From: ZC4RG30 sp964455685
GTDB taxonomy: Bacteria; Pseudomonadota; Gammaproteobacteria; Steroidobacterales; Steroidobacteraceae
Length of the DNA: 40,281 nucleotides
Direction: 5' to 3'
NCBI GenBank assembly: GCA_964455685.1
Contig: CAYVZE010000017.1
Location: 1 to 40,281 of the forward strand
Position numbers and translations under genes: made by a program. Positions 24,809-33,575 of the stretch are shown piece by piece (position 1 is the first letter of the stretch; each line of letters starts with the position of its first letter). Under the pieces are notes generated by a model. That model saw nothing but the letters and a program-made list of their open reading frames with translations. It had not been told where the DNA came from and made no database searches.

Positions 24809-26166
24809 GCGTCCCTGCTGCTCCTCTTCAGCACCGGGCCATCGAGGATGGCCACGGACTCCACGTGGCTGGTGTGCGGAAACATGTCCACGATACCCGC
24901 GCTGGCCAGCGAAAAACCATGCTCCGTCACCAGAATTCCCAGGTCGCGCGCCAGGCTGCCGGGATGGCAGGACACATAGCCCAGCCGCCGCGGCGCCAGC
25001 TTCGCCAGCGCCGGCAGCACGTCCAGCGCGCCGGTGCGTGGCGGGTCCACCAGCACGTGCGTGTAGCCCGCGCCGCCGGCCAGCGCCAGGCAGCGCTCGA
25101 CGGCGTCCTCGCCGGCCAGGTCCGCCACATGGAAGTGGGCATTGGTGATGCCATTGGCCTCGGCATTGGCGCGGGCGCGGGCAACCAGGCCTGCCTCCCC
25201 TTCGATGCCCACCACGCGCTTCACGCGGGTGGCAATGGGCAGCGTGAAATTGCCCAGGCCGCAGAACAGGTCCAGCACCACCGAGTCCTGGTCCAGTTCC
25301 ATCAGGTCGAGCACGTGCTCGATCAGGCGCGCGTTCATCGCGCCGTTGACCTGCACGAAGTCCGCCGGCTGGAAGTACAGCTTCACGCCGAAGCGGGGCA
25401 GCTCGTACCACAGCCGCGGCGCCTCGCCGGTGAGCGGCTCGAGGTCGTCGGGCCGGCCGGACTGGAGCATGAAGCACACGCGGTGCTGCTGCTCGAACCC
25501 GCGCAGCAACGCGCGGTCGGCCTCCGATGGCGGATCGAGCACGCGCAGCACCAGCGCGGTCTGGGCATCCCCTGCCGCCACCTCGATCTGCGGGATGCGC
25601 GTGGCAATCGACAGCCTGGTGAGCAGGCGCGCCAGCTCGCCCACCAGCGGCCCGACTTCCGGGCGCAGCACCGGGCACTGCTCCACGTCAGTGACGTAGC
25701 TGCTCATCTTCTCGCGGAATCCGACCATCGAGCGGCCGCGCGCATGCACGAAGCGCGCGCCGAGCCGGGCACGACGGCGGTAGCCCCAGGGATCGCCGGA
25801 GATCGGCGCCAGCCACTGGCGCGGTTCCACCTTGCCGATGCGCCGCAGGGATTCGCGCAGGCCGGTGTCCTTCACGGCCAGCTGCGACTGCGGCGCAAGG
25901 TGCTGCAGCGCGCAGCCGCCGCACACGCCGAAGTGTGCGCAGCGCGGCTCGATGCGGTCGGGCGCCGGCTCGAGCACGCTCACCAGCTCGGCCTCGTCGT
26001 GGCTGCGCGAACGGCGGCGGATGCGGTACTCGACCAGCTCGCCGGGCAGCGCGCCGGCCACGAACACGGTCTTGCCGGCGCCGCGCACCACGCCCCAGCC
26101 TTCGTGGTTGAGCGCATCGACGCGGCCGGTGACCGGCTCGTTCACGGTTGCGCGGGCGTTGGCCAT
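24805..26166 (-). CDS. rlmD: 23S rRNA (uracil-5-)-methyltransferase RlmD/RumA
   Basis: SAM-dependent enzyme that makes m5U1939 in 23S rRNA. An N-terminal TRAM domain (GRVDALNHEGWGVVR, VFVAGALPGELVEY) precedes the iron-sulfur cluster cysteines CAHFGVCGGC and EQCPVL, then the methyltransferase fold (VVLDLFCGLGNFTLPIA, VLVDPPRTG). The catalytic cysteine is in YVSCHPGSLARD, where the family usually has YVSCNP. ATG 26166 gives 453 residues and a 25-bp overlap with the exonuclease gene; a longer start is possible but less like the family. Confidence 0.93.
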   Translation of the reverse strand: MANARATVNEPVTGRVDALNHEGWGVVRGAGKTVFVAGALPGELVEYRIRRRSRSHDEAELVSVLEPAPDRIEPRCAHFGVCGGCALQHLAPQSQLAVKDTGLRESLRRIGKVEPRQWLAPISGDPWGYRRRARLGARFVHARGRSMVGFREKMSSYVTDVEQCPVLRPEVGPLVGELARLLTRLSIATRIPQIEVAAGDAQTALVLRVLDPPSEADRALLRGFEQQHRVCFMLQSGRPDDLEPLTGEAPRLWYELPRFGVKLYFQPADFVQVNGAMNARLIEHVLDLMELDQDSVVLDLFCGLGNFTLPIATRVKRVVGIEGEAGLVARARANAEANGITNAHFHVADLAGEDAVERCLALAGGAGYTHVLVDPPRTGALDVLPALAKLAPRRLGYVSCHPGSLARDLGILVTEHGFSLASAGIVDMFPHTSHVESVAILDGPVLKRSSRDA

Positions 26167-26924
26167 GCTGCCAGGAACTCGCGGTGGTGGGGCTGGTCGG
26201 AAGCGGCCAGCATGGCGCGCACGCGCGCACACTCATCTTCGTACGACTCGTTGCTCAACCGGCCGCGCATGCGGTCGAAGGAAAGCAGCACGAGGTAGGT
26301 ATTCAGCACGTCGGTCTCGCAGTAGTTGCGGATGCCGGTGATGTTGCCGGCCAGCCAGGCATCCCACACCTGTGCGCCGGAGAAGCCCAGCTTGCCGGGC
26401 AGGCCCAGCAGCAGTGCCATGCTCGACAGCGACACCCTGCCCCGCCCCTGGTAACCCGACAGCACGTCCATCAGGTCGAGGTGGCGCCAGTGGAAGCGGC
26501 CCAGGTAGTTGTTGTACCGGAAGGCCGTGTCCTCCTCGCCGGTCTCCCAGTAACGCGCGGCGCGCACGCCGTGCAGCATGCAGCGGTAGTGCATCACCGG
26601 CAGGTCGAAGCCGCTGCCGTTCCAGGACACCAGGTCGGGCGTGAAGCGCTCGATGCCGTCGAAGAAGCGCTCCAGCAGCTCGCGCTCGCCGCTTTCCGGG
26701 TCGCCGAGGCTCCACAGCTTCAGCGTATCGCCGCGCCTGAGCAGGCAGGCGATGGCCACTACGCGCTGCTGCTCCAGCGGCAGGAAGTCGTTGCCCGTCT
26801 GCTCGCGCCGGAGCGCCTGCATCGCAGTGGCGACTTCTGCATCGGGCAGGCCCGCGAGGCCCAGCGCCCGCCGCCCGTAGTCGACGTCGGGCACGGTCTC
26901 GATGTCGAACACCAGGTAGTTCAT
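26142..26924 (-). CDS. Predicted 3'-5' exonuclease, PolB-like DnaQ superfamily
   Basis: A 260-residue protein of the family described as related to the exonuclease domain of DNA polymerase B. The three acidic exo motifs are present: FDIETVPD (Exo I), LVSWNGSGFDLPV (Exo II) and YCETDVLNTY (Exo III). It lacks any polymerase domain. The first ATG overlaps the pdxJ stop by 4 bp, and the 3' end overlaps rlmD. The substrate and role in the cell are unknown. Confidence 0.88.
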   Translation of the reverse strand: MNYLVFDIETVPDVDYGRRALGLAGLPDAEVATAMQALRREQTGNDFLPLEQQRVVAIACLLRRGDTLKLWSLGDPESGERELLERFFDGIERFTPDLVSWNGSGFDLPVMHYRCMLHGVRAARYWETGEEDTAFRYNNYLGRFHWRHLDLMDVLSGYQGRGRVSLSSMALLLGLPGKLGFSGAQVWDAWLAGNITGIRNYCETDVLNTYLVLLSFDRMRGRLSNESYEDECARVRAMLAASDQPHHREFLAAWPTPAQP

Positions 26925-27655
26925 TGGCGCGCCGCCAGCATCAGCGCCTTCATCTCGCGCACCGCCTCGGCCAGGCCGGTGAACAGTGCACGGCCGATGA
27001 TGGAATAGCCGATGTTCAGCTCCACGATCTCGGGGATGGCCGCCACCGGCTGCACGTTGTGGTAGTCGAGGCCGTGGCCGGCATGCACTGCCAGGCCCAG
27101 CGAGCTGCCCAGTCGCGCCGCTGCCTGCAACCGTTCCAGCTCCTGCGCCCGCGCCGCGCCGGTGCGCTCGGCATAGGTGCCGGTGTGCAGCTCGATCACC
27201 CGCGCACCCACCTCCGCGGCTGCCTCGATCTGCACCGGGTCCGGGTCGATGAACAGCGCCACGCGGATGTTCGCGGCCGCCAGCCGGGCAACCGCCTCGC
27301 GCAGCGCAGGCTGCTGGCCGGCAACGTCCAGGCCGCCCTCGGTGGTCAGTTCGGCGCGCTTCTCGGGCACCAGGCAGCAGTCCGAAGGCGCCAGCCGCGT
27401 GGCGATGTCGAGCATCTCCCCGGTGGCCGCCATCTCCAGGTTCAGGTGCGTCTGCATCAGCGGCAGCAGCGTGAACACGTCGCGGTCGAGGATGTGGCGG
27501 CGGTCTTCCCGCAGGTGCATGGTGATGCTGTCGGCGCCGGCCTGCTCGGCCAGCAGCGCCGCATGCACAGGGTCCGGATGGCGGGCGCGGCGCGCATTGC
27601 GCACCGTGCCCACATGGTCGACGTTCACGCCCAGCGCGATCGTTCTCATCGTCAA
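26921..27655 (-). CDS. pdxJ: Pyridoxine 5'-phosphate synthase PdxJ
   Basis: Condenses 1-deoxyxylulose 5-phosphate and 3-amino-2-oxopropyl phosphate to pyridoxine 5'-phosphate. TIM-barrel motifs are ALGVNVDHVGTVRNAR, ITMHLREDRRHI, NLEMAATGEM, LVPEKRAELTTEGGLDV, RVALFIDPD, ELHTGTYA and AGHGLDYHNV. Length 244 aa is normal. It overlaps recO upstream and the exonuclease gene downstream by 4 bp each. The recO-pdxJ order is conserved in gammaproteobacteria. Confidence 0.97.
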   Translation of the reverse strand: MTMRTIALGVNVDHVGTVRNARRARHPDPVHAALLAEQAGADSITMHLREDRRHILDRDVFTLLPLMQTHLNLEMAATGEMLDIATRLAPSDCCLVPEKRAELTTEGGLDVAGQQPALREAVARLAAANIRVALFIDPDPVQIEAAAEVGARVIELHTGTYAERTGAARAQELERLQAAARLGSSLGLAVHAGHGLDYHNVQPVAAIPEIVELNIGYSIIGRALFTGLAEAVREMKALMLAARQ

Positions 27656-28263
27656 TGTTCCTGCCAGCTGCGTTCGAACTGCTTCAGTGAAACCGCCACG
27701 TCACGGGTGCGCAGCCCGCGCCCTTCCAGGCACTGGGTCATGCGCGCCTTGAGCACCGGGCGCAGGCGCTCGAGTTCCTCCGGATCGTCGAAGCGCGCCT
27801 CGTCCAGCCCGGCGATGCCGTAACCGAGGATCTCCAGCAGCCGCTTCTCGTACAGGCGCAGCACGCGCTCCTGCCGGTCGAGGCTGCGCAACCCGTCCAG
27901 CGCCTCGCGGTAGCAGGCGAACAGTTCCGGCTGCGGATCATGGCGCGCGGTCAGCGCCAGCACCAGCTCCGAGCAGTACCACGCCGACATCAGCCGCGCC
28001 GGCGGCAGCGGCGAGGCCGGCATCGCGGCGTGGTCCACCTCGGCATGGACCAGGCGCGGCGCCTCGCCGCGCCCGGCCCAGGAAACCAGCAGCGGCACGA
28101 AGGGCTGCAGCACGCCGGCCAGCTTCGCCTTCGCGCCGCGCACGCCACGCGCGAACACCGTCAGCCGGCCATGGCTGGCGGTGAACAGCTCGACGATGGA
28201 GCCATTGTCCTCCCAGGGACGCCGGTGCAGCACGAAGGCCGGCACCAGTTCGGCGCGCTGCAT
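27652..28263 (-). CDS. recO: DNA repair protein RecO (short form)
   Basis: Helps load RecA on SSB-coated single-stranded DNA with RecR. The N-terminal OB fold is clear (AFVLHRRPWEDNGSIVELFT, GRLTVFARGVRGAK, LAGVLQPFVPLLVSW), as is the helical part (CYREALDGL; RLYEKRLLEILGYG). It has 203 residues against about 240 in E. coli; the segment that normally follows GYG, including the putative zinc-binding loop, is reduced to a short helix (LDEARFDDPEEL). Position between era and pdxJ supports the call. Confidence 0.9.
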   Translation of the reverse strand: MQRAELVPAFVLHRRPWEDNGSIVELFTASHGRLTVFARGVRGAKAKLAGVLQPFVPLLVSWAGRGEAPRLVHAEVDHAAMPASPLPPARLMSAWYCSELVLALTARHDPQPELFACYREALDGLRSLDRQERVLRLYEKRLLEILGYGIAGLDEARFDDPEELERLRPVLKARMTQCLEGRGLRTRDVAVSLKQFERSWQEH

Positions 28264-28272
28264 GGCAGGCCC

Positions 28273-29181
28273 CTACTCCTCCACGCCCAGCTGGCGCAGC
28301 GCCTGGGCATTGTCGGCCCAGTCCTCGCGCACCTTCACCCACAGCTGCAGGTGCAGGCGGCGCCCGAGCAGCTCGTTGAGCTCGCGCCGCGCCGCCGTGC
28401 CCACGCGCTTGAGGCGCTCGCCGCCGGCGCCGATCACGATGGGCTTGTGCCCGGCGCGCTCCACCCAGATCACGGCGGAAACCACCAGCTGGCCGTCCTC
28501 CTCCTCGCCGGTGCCTTCCACCTCCACTGCAATGCCGTAGGGCAGCTCCTCCTCCAGTTCCAGGGTGAGCTTCTCGCGGATGATCTCGGCGATGCGGAAG
28601 TTCCGGCCGCGGTCGGTGACCTGCTCGGGCGGGAACATCGGCGGGGACTCGGGCAGGTGGCGCGCGATGACCTGCGCCAGGCGGCGCGCATCGTCCGCCT
28701 TCAGCGCCGACACCGGCACCACCTCGGCGAATTCGTGCCGCGAGGCCAGCCTGGCCAGGAACGGCAGCAGTTTCTCGCGCGGCTTCACCCGGTCGACCTT
28801 GTTGACCACGGCGATCACCGGGCGCCGGGCGTCGCGGGCACGTTGCAGCGCCAGCTCGTCCTCGTCGCCGAACTTCAGCGCCTCGACCACGAACACCACC
28901 AGGTCGGCATCCATGGCAGCCGCCGCGGCAGCGCGGTTCATGGCGCGGTTCAGCGCCCGCCCTTCCTTGCGGTGCAGGCCCGGCGTGTCGACGAAGGCGA
29001 TCTGCGCTTCCGGCAGGTTCACCAGCCCCAGCACGCGATGACGCGTGGTCTGCGGCTTGGGCGTGACGATGGACACCTTGCTGCCGGTGAGCGCATTGAG
29101 CAGCGTGGACTTGCCCACGTTGGGCCGTCCGATCAGGGCCGCGAATCCGGCGCGATGGCCGGTCGGGGTGATCGTGTTCAT
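28273..29181 (-). CDS. era: GTPase Era
   Basis: Ribosome-associated GTPase needed for 16S rRNA maturation and 30S assembly. The G1 motif is GRPNVGKST, the switch region PKPQTTRH, G3 DTPG and G4 NKVD. The C-terminal KH domain contains KPIVIGAGGERLKRVG and ARRELNELLGRRLHLQLWVK. ATG 29181 overlaps the rnc stop as ATGA and has an upstream purine-rich site, giving 302 residues; GTG 29190 would add three. Confidence 0.96.
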   Translation of the reverse strand: MNTITPTGHRAGFAALIGRPNVGKSTLLNALTGSKVSIVTPKPQTTRHRVLGLVNLPEAQIAFVDTPGLHRKEGRALNRAMNRAAAAAAMDADLVVFVVEALKFGDEDELALQRARDARRPVIAVVNKVDRVKPREKLLPFLARLASRHEFAEVVPVSALKADDARRLAQVIARHLPESPPMFPPEQVTDRGRNFRIAEIIREKLTLELEEELPYGIAVEVEGTGEEEDGQLVVSAVIWVERAGHKPIVIGAGGERLKRVGTAARRELNELLGRRLHLQLWVKVREDWADNAQALRQLGVEE

Positions 29182-29936
29182 TTCCTCCACCTCTCCGCCA
29201 GCTGTTCCAGCAGTCTCTCTGCCGCCTGCTGCTCGGCGCGCCGGCGGCTCGAACCCCTGCCCTGCGCGGACAGCGGCACGCTCTCGCCCGACAGGCGCGC
29301 CTCGCAGCGCACCGTGAACACCTGCTCGTGCGGCTCGCCCACCGCGCTTTCCAGCACGTAGGCGGGCAGCGCCTCGCCGCGGCCCTGCAGCAGTTCCTGC
29401 AGGCGCGTCTTGGCGTCCTTCAGGCCCTCGGGTCTCAGGGACTCCAGCTGCGGCGCATACAGCCGCAGGATCAGTTCGCGCACTTCGGGCAATCCGCTCT
29501 CCAGGTACATGGCGCCGAACAGCGCCTCGGTGGCATCCGCAAGGATGGATTCGCGCCGGAAGCCTCCCGAGCGCAGCTCGCCGCTGCCCAGGTGCAGCAT
29601 CGCGCCGATGCCGATCTGCGCGCCGATGCGCGCCAGCGGCTCGCCGCTGACCAGCCGCGCGCGCAGGCGCGACAGGTCGCCTTCGTCGGCCGCCGGGAAG
29701 CGCTTGAACAGCTCCTCGGCGATCACCATGCCGAGCACGGCATCGCCGAGGAATTCCAGTCGTTCATTGTTGTCCTGGCGGGCACTGCGATGGGTGAGCG
29801 CCGCGCGGTAGAGGTCGGGTCGCCGGACGTCGCGGCCCAGCAGCCCGCGCAACCAGCCGACCATGGCCTCATCGCCCGGGCGCACCGCCGCGGGCGCGTT
29901 GCTGCCGGGATCCTGCGGGTTACTGGATGACCACAC
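29178..29936 (-). CDS. rnc: Ribonuclease III
   Basis: Double-strand RNA endonuclease for rRNA and mRNA processing. The RNase III signature NERLEFLGDAVLG and the second acidic site ADATEALFGAMYLESG are intact; a C-terminal dsRNA-binding domain follows (DAKTRLQELLQ; GRGSSRRRAEQQAAERLLEQ). The GTG at 29936 gives 252 residues and overlaps the DUF4845 gene by 17 bp. ATG 29864 would give 228 residues, closer to E. coli (226), and may be the true start. Confidence 0.94.
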   Translation of the reverse strand: MWSSSNPQDPGSNAPAAVRPGDEAMVGWLRGLLGRDVRRPDLYRAALTHRSARQDNNERLEFLGDAVLGMVIAEELFKRFPAADEGDLSRLRARLVSGEPLARIGAQIGIGAMLHLGSGELRSGGFRRESILADATEALFGAMYLESGLPEVRELILRLYAPQLESLRPEGLKDAKTRLQELLQGRGEALPAYVLESAVGEPHEQVFTVRCEARLSGESVPLSAQGRGSSRRRAEQQAAERLLEQLAERWRK

Positions 29937-30285
29937 GCCGGTCGAAGGTGACCAGCAGGTTGATGTCCGCGAACAGCGGCACCACCTGCTCGTAATTGAC
30001 GTCGATCACCCACTCGTTGCCGTCGCGGGACACGCTGATCTGGTCGAGGGCGGGATTTTCGATGCCCTCGACGTCGAAGCGGCGCGAAATGGCCCCGCGC
30101 ACCGCGCCCGGGTTGACGGTGGTCTCGGTGCGGGCTTCCTGGGCCGCCTGCTGCACGGCGCTGGAGACCTTCATGTGGTTGAGGTAGATGGGGATGAGCC
30201 GGATCGCCATGTAGGCCACGATGGCCACCGGGATCAGCAGCACGATCCAGCCGATCATCGTGATGCCCGCCTGCCGCTTGTGCAT
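29920..30285 (-). CDS. DUF4845 small membrane protein
   Basis: A 121-residue single-pass protein. MHKRQAGITMIGWIVLLIPV begins a pilin-like N-terminal membrane helix (about 6-30), followed by IRLIPIYLNHMKV and a periplasmic part with DVEGIENPALDQISV and WVIDVNYEQVVPLFADINLL. It matches DUF4845, a family regularly placed between lepB and rnc. ATG 30285 has GAGG 9 bases upstream; ATG 30300 is an alternative. The function is unknown, but the pilin-like start next to signal peptidase I is suggestive. Confidence 0.88.
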   Translation of the reverse strand: MHKRQAGITMIGWIVLLIPVAIVAYMAIRLIPIYLNHMKVSSAVQQAAQEARTETTVNPGAVRGAISRRFDVEGIENPALDQISVSRDGNEWVIDVNYEQVVPLFADINLLVTFDRRVVIQ

Positions 30286-30304
30286 GTGTCGAGACCTCAT
30301 GTCC

Positions 30305-31417
30305 TCAGTCGATGCGCTCGCCGATGCGTCCCCAGTTGATCTTGGCCCAGCCGCGGCGGTTCCAGTCGAAGTTGAACCACACGCGACGTGCGCCGCCGAC
30401 GAGGTTCTCCTCCGGCACGAAACCCCAGTAACGCCCGTCGTCGCTGTTGTCGCGATTATCACCGATCATCAGGTATTTGCCATCGGGAACGACGACTTCT
30501 GCGAAATCGCCCCAGTCCGGCGCCCCGGGCGGCAACTGTGACGCAGTACCGTCGTTGCAGGTGTAGTTGTTGCGGATGCGGCGGTTGCAGGAAGGCATCA
30601 GCGGGCCGGGCAGCGGCGCCGCCTGCAGGCACGACAGGGCCTGGTGCACGTGCTCGCCGATGCGCACCTCGGTGAGGCGCATGTTGACGTAGCAGCCGTC
30701 GGTATAGCGACCCAGGTCACGCTCCGGCAGCGGCTCGCCATTGACATATATGCGGTCGTCCTGCACCCGCACCCGGTCGCCCGGCAGGCCCACCACCCGC
30801 TTGATGTAGTTCATCGACGGGTCGCGGGGGTAGCGGAAGACCACCACGTCGCCGCGCCTGGGGCCGCCGAGGTCGATGATCTTGCGGTTCACCACAGGCA
30901 GGCGCACGCCGTAGACGTACTTGTTCACCAGAATGAAGTCGCCGGAATGCAGCGTCGGCATCATCGAGTCGGAGGGGATGCGGAAGGGCTCGAAGAAGAA
31001 CGAGCGCAGCACCAGCACCACCACTACCACCGGCACCATGCTGCGGGCATAGTCGACCGTGGTGGGCTCGGGCACGGCATCGGGACGGTGGCCGGCGGCC
31101 ACGGCCTCGCGGGCGCGCCGCGGCCCGAACACCCAGCGGTCCAGCGCCCAGATGGCACCGCCGATCACCGACACCGCGAGCAGCACGGCGGCGAAGTCCA
31201 GGCGCTCGGAGCGGAACAGGCGGATGGCGCCGGCCACCAGCAGCACGGGCAGCACGCCGTAGACCATGCCCAGCCAGGGCGCCTCCTCCGGCTGGCCGGG
31301 CAGCGCCGCCAGGCGACGCCGCGGCCGCAGGAACCAGTCGTCCACGACTGCAATGACCAGCACCGGCCACAGCAGCCACGAGAGCACCATGATGACCTGC
31401 ATCAACAGCCCGGACAC
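30305..31417 (-). CDS. lepB: Signal peptidase I LepB
   Basis: Cleaves signal peptides at the periplasmic face of the inner membrane. Catalytic S151 is in RIPSDSMMPTL and catalytic K206 in MNYIKRVVGLPGD; the family box GDNRDNSDDGRYWGFV is intact. N-terminal helices lie at about 8-25, 50-66, 78-92 and 128-143. At 370 residues it is longer than E. coli LepB (324), owing to the N-terminal part and an insertion near 240-290 that carries four cysteines. It lies 15 bp after lepA. Confidence 0.96.
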   Translation of the reverse strand: MSGLLMQVIMVLSWLLWPVLVIAVVDDWFLRPRRRLAALPGQPEEAPWLGMVYGVLPVLLVAGAIRLFRSERLDFAAVLLAVSVIGGAIWALDRWVFGPRRAREAVAAGHRPDAVPEPTTVDYARSMVPVVVVVLVLRSFFFEPFRIPSDSMMPTLHSGDFILVNKYVYGVRLPVVNRKIIDLGGPRRGDVVVFRYPRDPSMNYIKRVVGLPGDRVRVQDDRIYVNGEPLPERDLGRYTDGCYVNMRLTEVRIGEHVHQALSCLQAAPLPGPLMPSCNRRIRNNYTCNDGTASQLPPGAPDWGDFAEVVVPDGKYLMIGDNRDNSDDGRYWGFVPEENLVGGARRVWFNFDWNRRGWAKINWGRIGERID

Positions 31418-31432
31418 GCGACCCTCCCCGCC

Positions 31433-33238
31433 CTACTTCTTGCCGACCTTGAGCACCGCGAGGAAGGCCTCCTGCGGGATCTCGACCGAGCCTACCTGTT
31501 TCATGCGCTTCTTGCCTTCCTTCTGCTTCTCCAGCAGCTTGCGCTTGCGCGACACGTCGCCGCCGTAGCACTTGGCCAGCACGTTCTTGCGCAGCGCCTT
31601 CACCGTGGCGCGGGCGATCACGTGCGAGCCGATGGCGGCCTGCACCGCGACCTCGAACATCTGCCGCGGGATCAGCTCCTGCAGCTTGTCGACCAGCTCG
31701 CGGCCGCGCTGGTAGGCCGAGTCCTTGTGCACGATGATGGACAGCGCATCCACCCGGTCGCCGTTGATCAGGATGTCCAGCTTCACCAGCGGCGCGGTGG
31801 CAAAGTGGCTGAACTCGTAGTCGAAGGAGGCGTAGCCGCGGCTGACGCTCTTCAGGCGGTCGAAGAAATCCAGCACCACTTCCGCCAGCGGCAGCTCGTA
31901 CTGCAGCGACACCTGCGTGCCCAGGTACAGCATCTTCTTCTGCACACCGCGCTTCTCGCTGCACAGCTGCAGCACGCCGCCCACGTGCTCCGGCGGCACC
32001 AGGATGTTGGCGATGATGATGGGTTCGCGCAGGTCGAGGATCTCGTTGGCCGGCGGCAGGCGCGCGGGGTTGTCCACGTACACCTTGGTGCCGTCGGTCT
32101 TCTCCACCTCGTACACCACCGTGGGCGCGCTGGTGATCAGCTCGAGGTTGTACTCGCGCTCCAGCCGCTCCTGCACGATGTCCATGTGCAGCAGGCCCAG
32201 GAAGCCCACGCGGAAGCCGAAGCCCAGCGCCGTGGACACCTCCGGCTCGTAGTGCAGCGCCGAGTCGTTCAGGCGCAGCTTGGCCAGCGCATCGCGGAAG
32301 GCCTCGTAGTCCTCGGTGTTGACCGGGAACACGCCGGCGAACACGCGTGGCTGCACCTTCTTGAAGCCGGGCAGCGGCGCCTCGGCCGGGCGCGATTCGC
32401 CCGTGATGGTATCGCCCACGGGCGCGCCGTCGATCTCCTTGATGCCGGCCACCACGAAGCCCACCTCGCCGGCGGCCAACTGCGGCAGCACCTGCGACTT
32501 GGGCGTGAAGCGGCCCAGCTTGTCGACCACGTAGGTGCGGCCGGTGGACATCACGCGGATCTTCTCGCCCTGCTTCAGGGTGCCGTTGACCACGCGCACC
32601 AGCGACACCACGCCCACGTAGCTGTCGAACCAGGAGTCGATGATCAGCGCCTGCAGCGGGCCGTCGCGGTCGCCGCCCGGCGCCGGGATGCGCTCGATGA
32701 TGGCCTCGAGCAGCTGCTCGACGTTCTCGCCGGTCTTGGCCGACACGCGCACCGCGTCGGTGGCGTCGATGCCGATGATGTCGCCGATCTCGCGGATCAC
32801 CCGGTCGGGCTCGGCCGACGGCAGGTCGATCTTGTTGAGCACCGGCAGCACCTCCAGCCCCTGCTCGATGGCGGTATAGCAGTTGGCCACGCTCTGGGCC
32901 TCGACGCCCTGGGCGGCGTCGACCACCAGCAGCGCGCCCTCGCAGGCGGCCAGGCTGCGCGACACTTCATAGGAGAAGTCGACGTGGCCCGGGGTGTCGA
33001 TCAGGTTCAGCTGGTAGCGACCGCCCCGCGGCGAGTCATAGAACAGCGTGACGCTCTGCGCCTTGATGGTGATGCCGCGCTCGCGCTCCAGCGCCATGTT
33101 GTCCAGCACCTGGGACTGCATCTCGCGTTCGGCGAGACCGCCACACATCTGGATCAGGCGGTCGGCAAGCGTGGACTTGCCATGGTCGACGTGGGCGATG
33201 ATGGAGAAATTGCGGATTGCGGAGAGTTCGCTGGACAA
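31433..33238 (-). CDS. lepA: Elongation factor 4 (LepA)
   Basis: Ribosomal GTPase that acts on translation initiation/elongation. The G1 motif is HVDHGKST, G3 DTPGHVDF, G4 NKID. The domain-specific stretches RVFAGVFPVNTEDYEAFRDA, GFGFRVGFLGLLHMDIVQER and KCYGGDVSRKRKLLEKQKEG are typical. 601 residues, normal. The start is TTG 33238: the frame is closed by a TGA seven codons upstream and no ATG or GTG lies between. A TAGAAT box on the minus strand (33279-33274) lies about 35 bases upstream and may provide a promoter within the operon. Confidence 0.97.
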   Translation of the reverse strand: MSSELSAIRNFSIIAHVDHGKSTLADRLIQMCGGLAEREMQSQVLDNMALERERGITIKAQSVTLFYDSPRGGRYQLNLIDTPGHVDFSYEVSRSLAACEGALLVVDAAQGVEAQSVANCYTAIEQGLEVLPVLNKIDLPSAEPDRVIREIGDIIGIDATDAVRVSAKTGENVEQLLEAIIERIPAPGGDRDGPLQALIIDSWFDSYVGVVSLVRVVNGTLKQGEKIRVMSTGRTYVVDKLGRFTPKSQVLPQLAAGEVGFVVAGIKEIDGAPVGDTITGESRPAEAPLPGFKKVQPRVFAGVFPVNTEDYEAFRDALAKLRLNDSALHYEPEVSTALGFGFRVGFLGLLHMDIVQERLEREYNLELITSAPTVVYEVEKTDGTKVYVDNPARLPPANEILDLREPIIIANILVPPEHVGGVLQLCSEKRGVQKKMLYLGTQVSLQYELPLAEVVLDFFDRLKSVSRGYASFDYEFSHFATAPLVKLDILINGDRVDALSIIVHKDSAYQRGRELVDKLQELIPRQMFEVAVQAAIGSHVIARATVKALRKNVLAKCYGGDVSRKRKLLEKQKEGKKRMKQVGSVEIPQEAFLAVLKVGKK

Positions 33239-33273
33239 GTTGCGGCCCGGATGGGGTCAATGATCGGCCGCGC

Positions 33274-33279
33274 ATTCTA
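33274..33279 (-). promoter_or_regulatory. Candidate -10 box upstream of lepA
   Basis: TAGAAT on the minus strand, in the 52-bp gap between the glutaredoxin-like gene and lepA, would give a leader of about 30 bases. No good -35 is seen in the GC-rich end of the preceding gene. Confidence 0.35.
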
Positions 33280-33290
33280 CCCCAACCGCC

Positions 33291-33575
33291 TCACCCCCCG
33301 CTGCGGCGGGGGCGAAGCAACCGGACCAGCTCCTCCCGGTCCAGCCGGTGGCGGCAGACCACGGCGCCGCCCCACAGCAGCACCGGGATGTCCAGGCCAT
33401 GGCGGCGCCGGAGTTCGGGATCGGAGTCCACGTCGAGCCGGTGCACCGGGGGCAGCGGCACCTCGCGGGCCAGGGCCGCCAGGCCGGCCTCGAACTCCTC
33501 GCACAGGCCGCATTCCGGCCGGGTCAGGAGCACCAGCGGTGGGACAGGCTCACTCAGGCCGGACAGCCTCGGCAA
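33291..33575 (-). CDS. Glutaredoxin-like protein (DUF836 type)
   Basis: A thioredoxin-fold protein of at most 94 residues. The redox site is LLTRPECGLCEEF (C22, C25), followed by RLDVDSDPELRRRHGLDIPV with the cis-proline after DI, and a C-terminal helix. It fits the glutaredoxin-like DUF836 family. The N-terminus is uncertain: TTG 33575 overlaps the rseB end by 26 bp, while GTG near residue 15 would give a shorter protein closer to family starts. Position between the sigma-E cassette and lepA is common in related bacteria. Confidence 0.8.
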   Translation of the reverse strand: MPRLSGLSEPVPPLVLLTRPECGLCEEFEAGLAALAREVPLPPVHRLDVDSDPELRRRHGLDIPVLLWGGAVVCRHRLDREELVRLLRPRRSGG

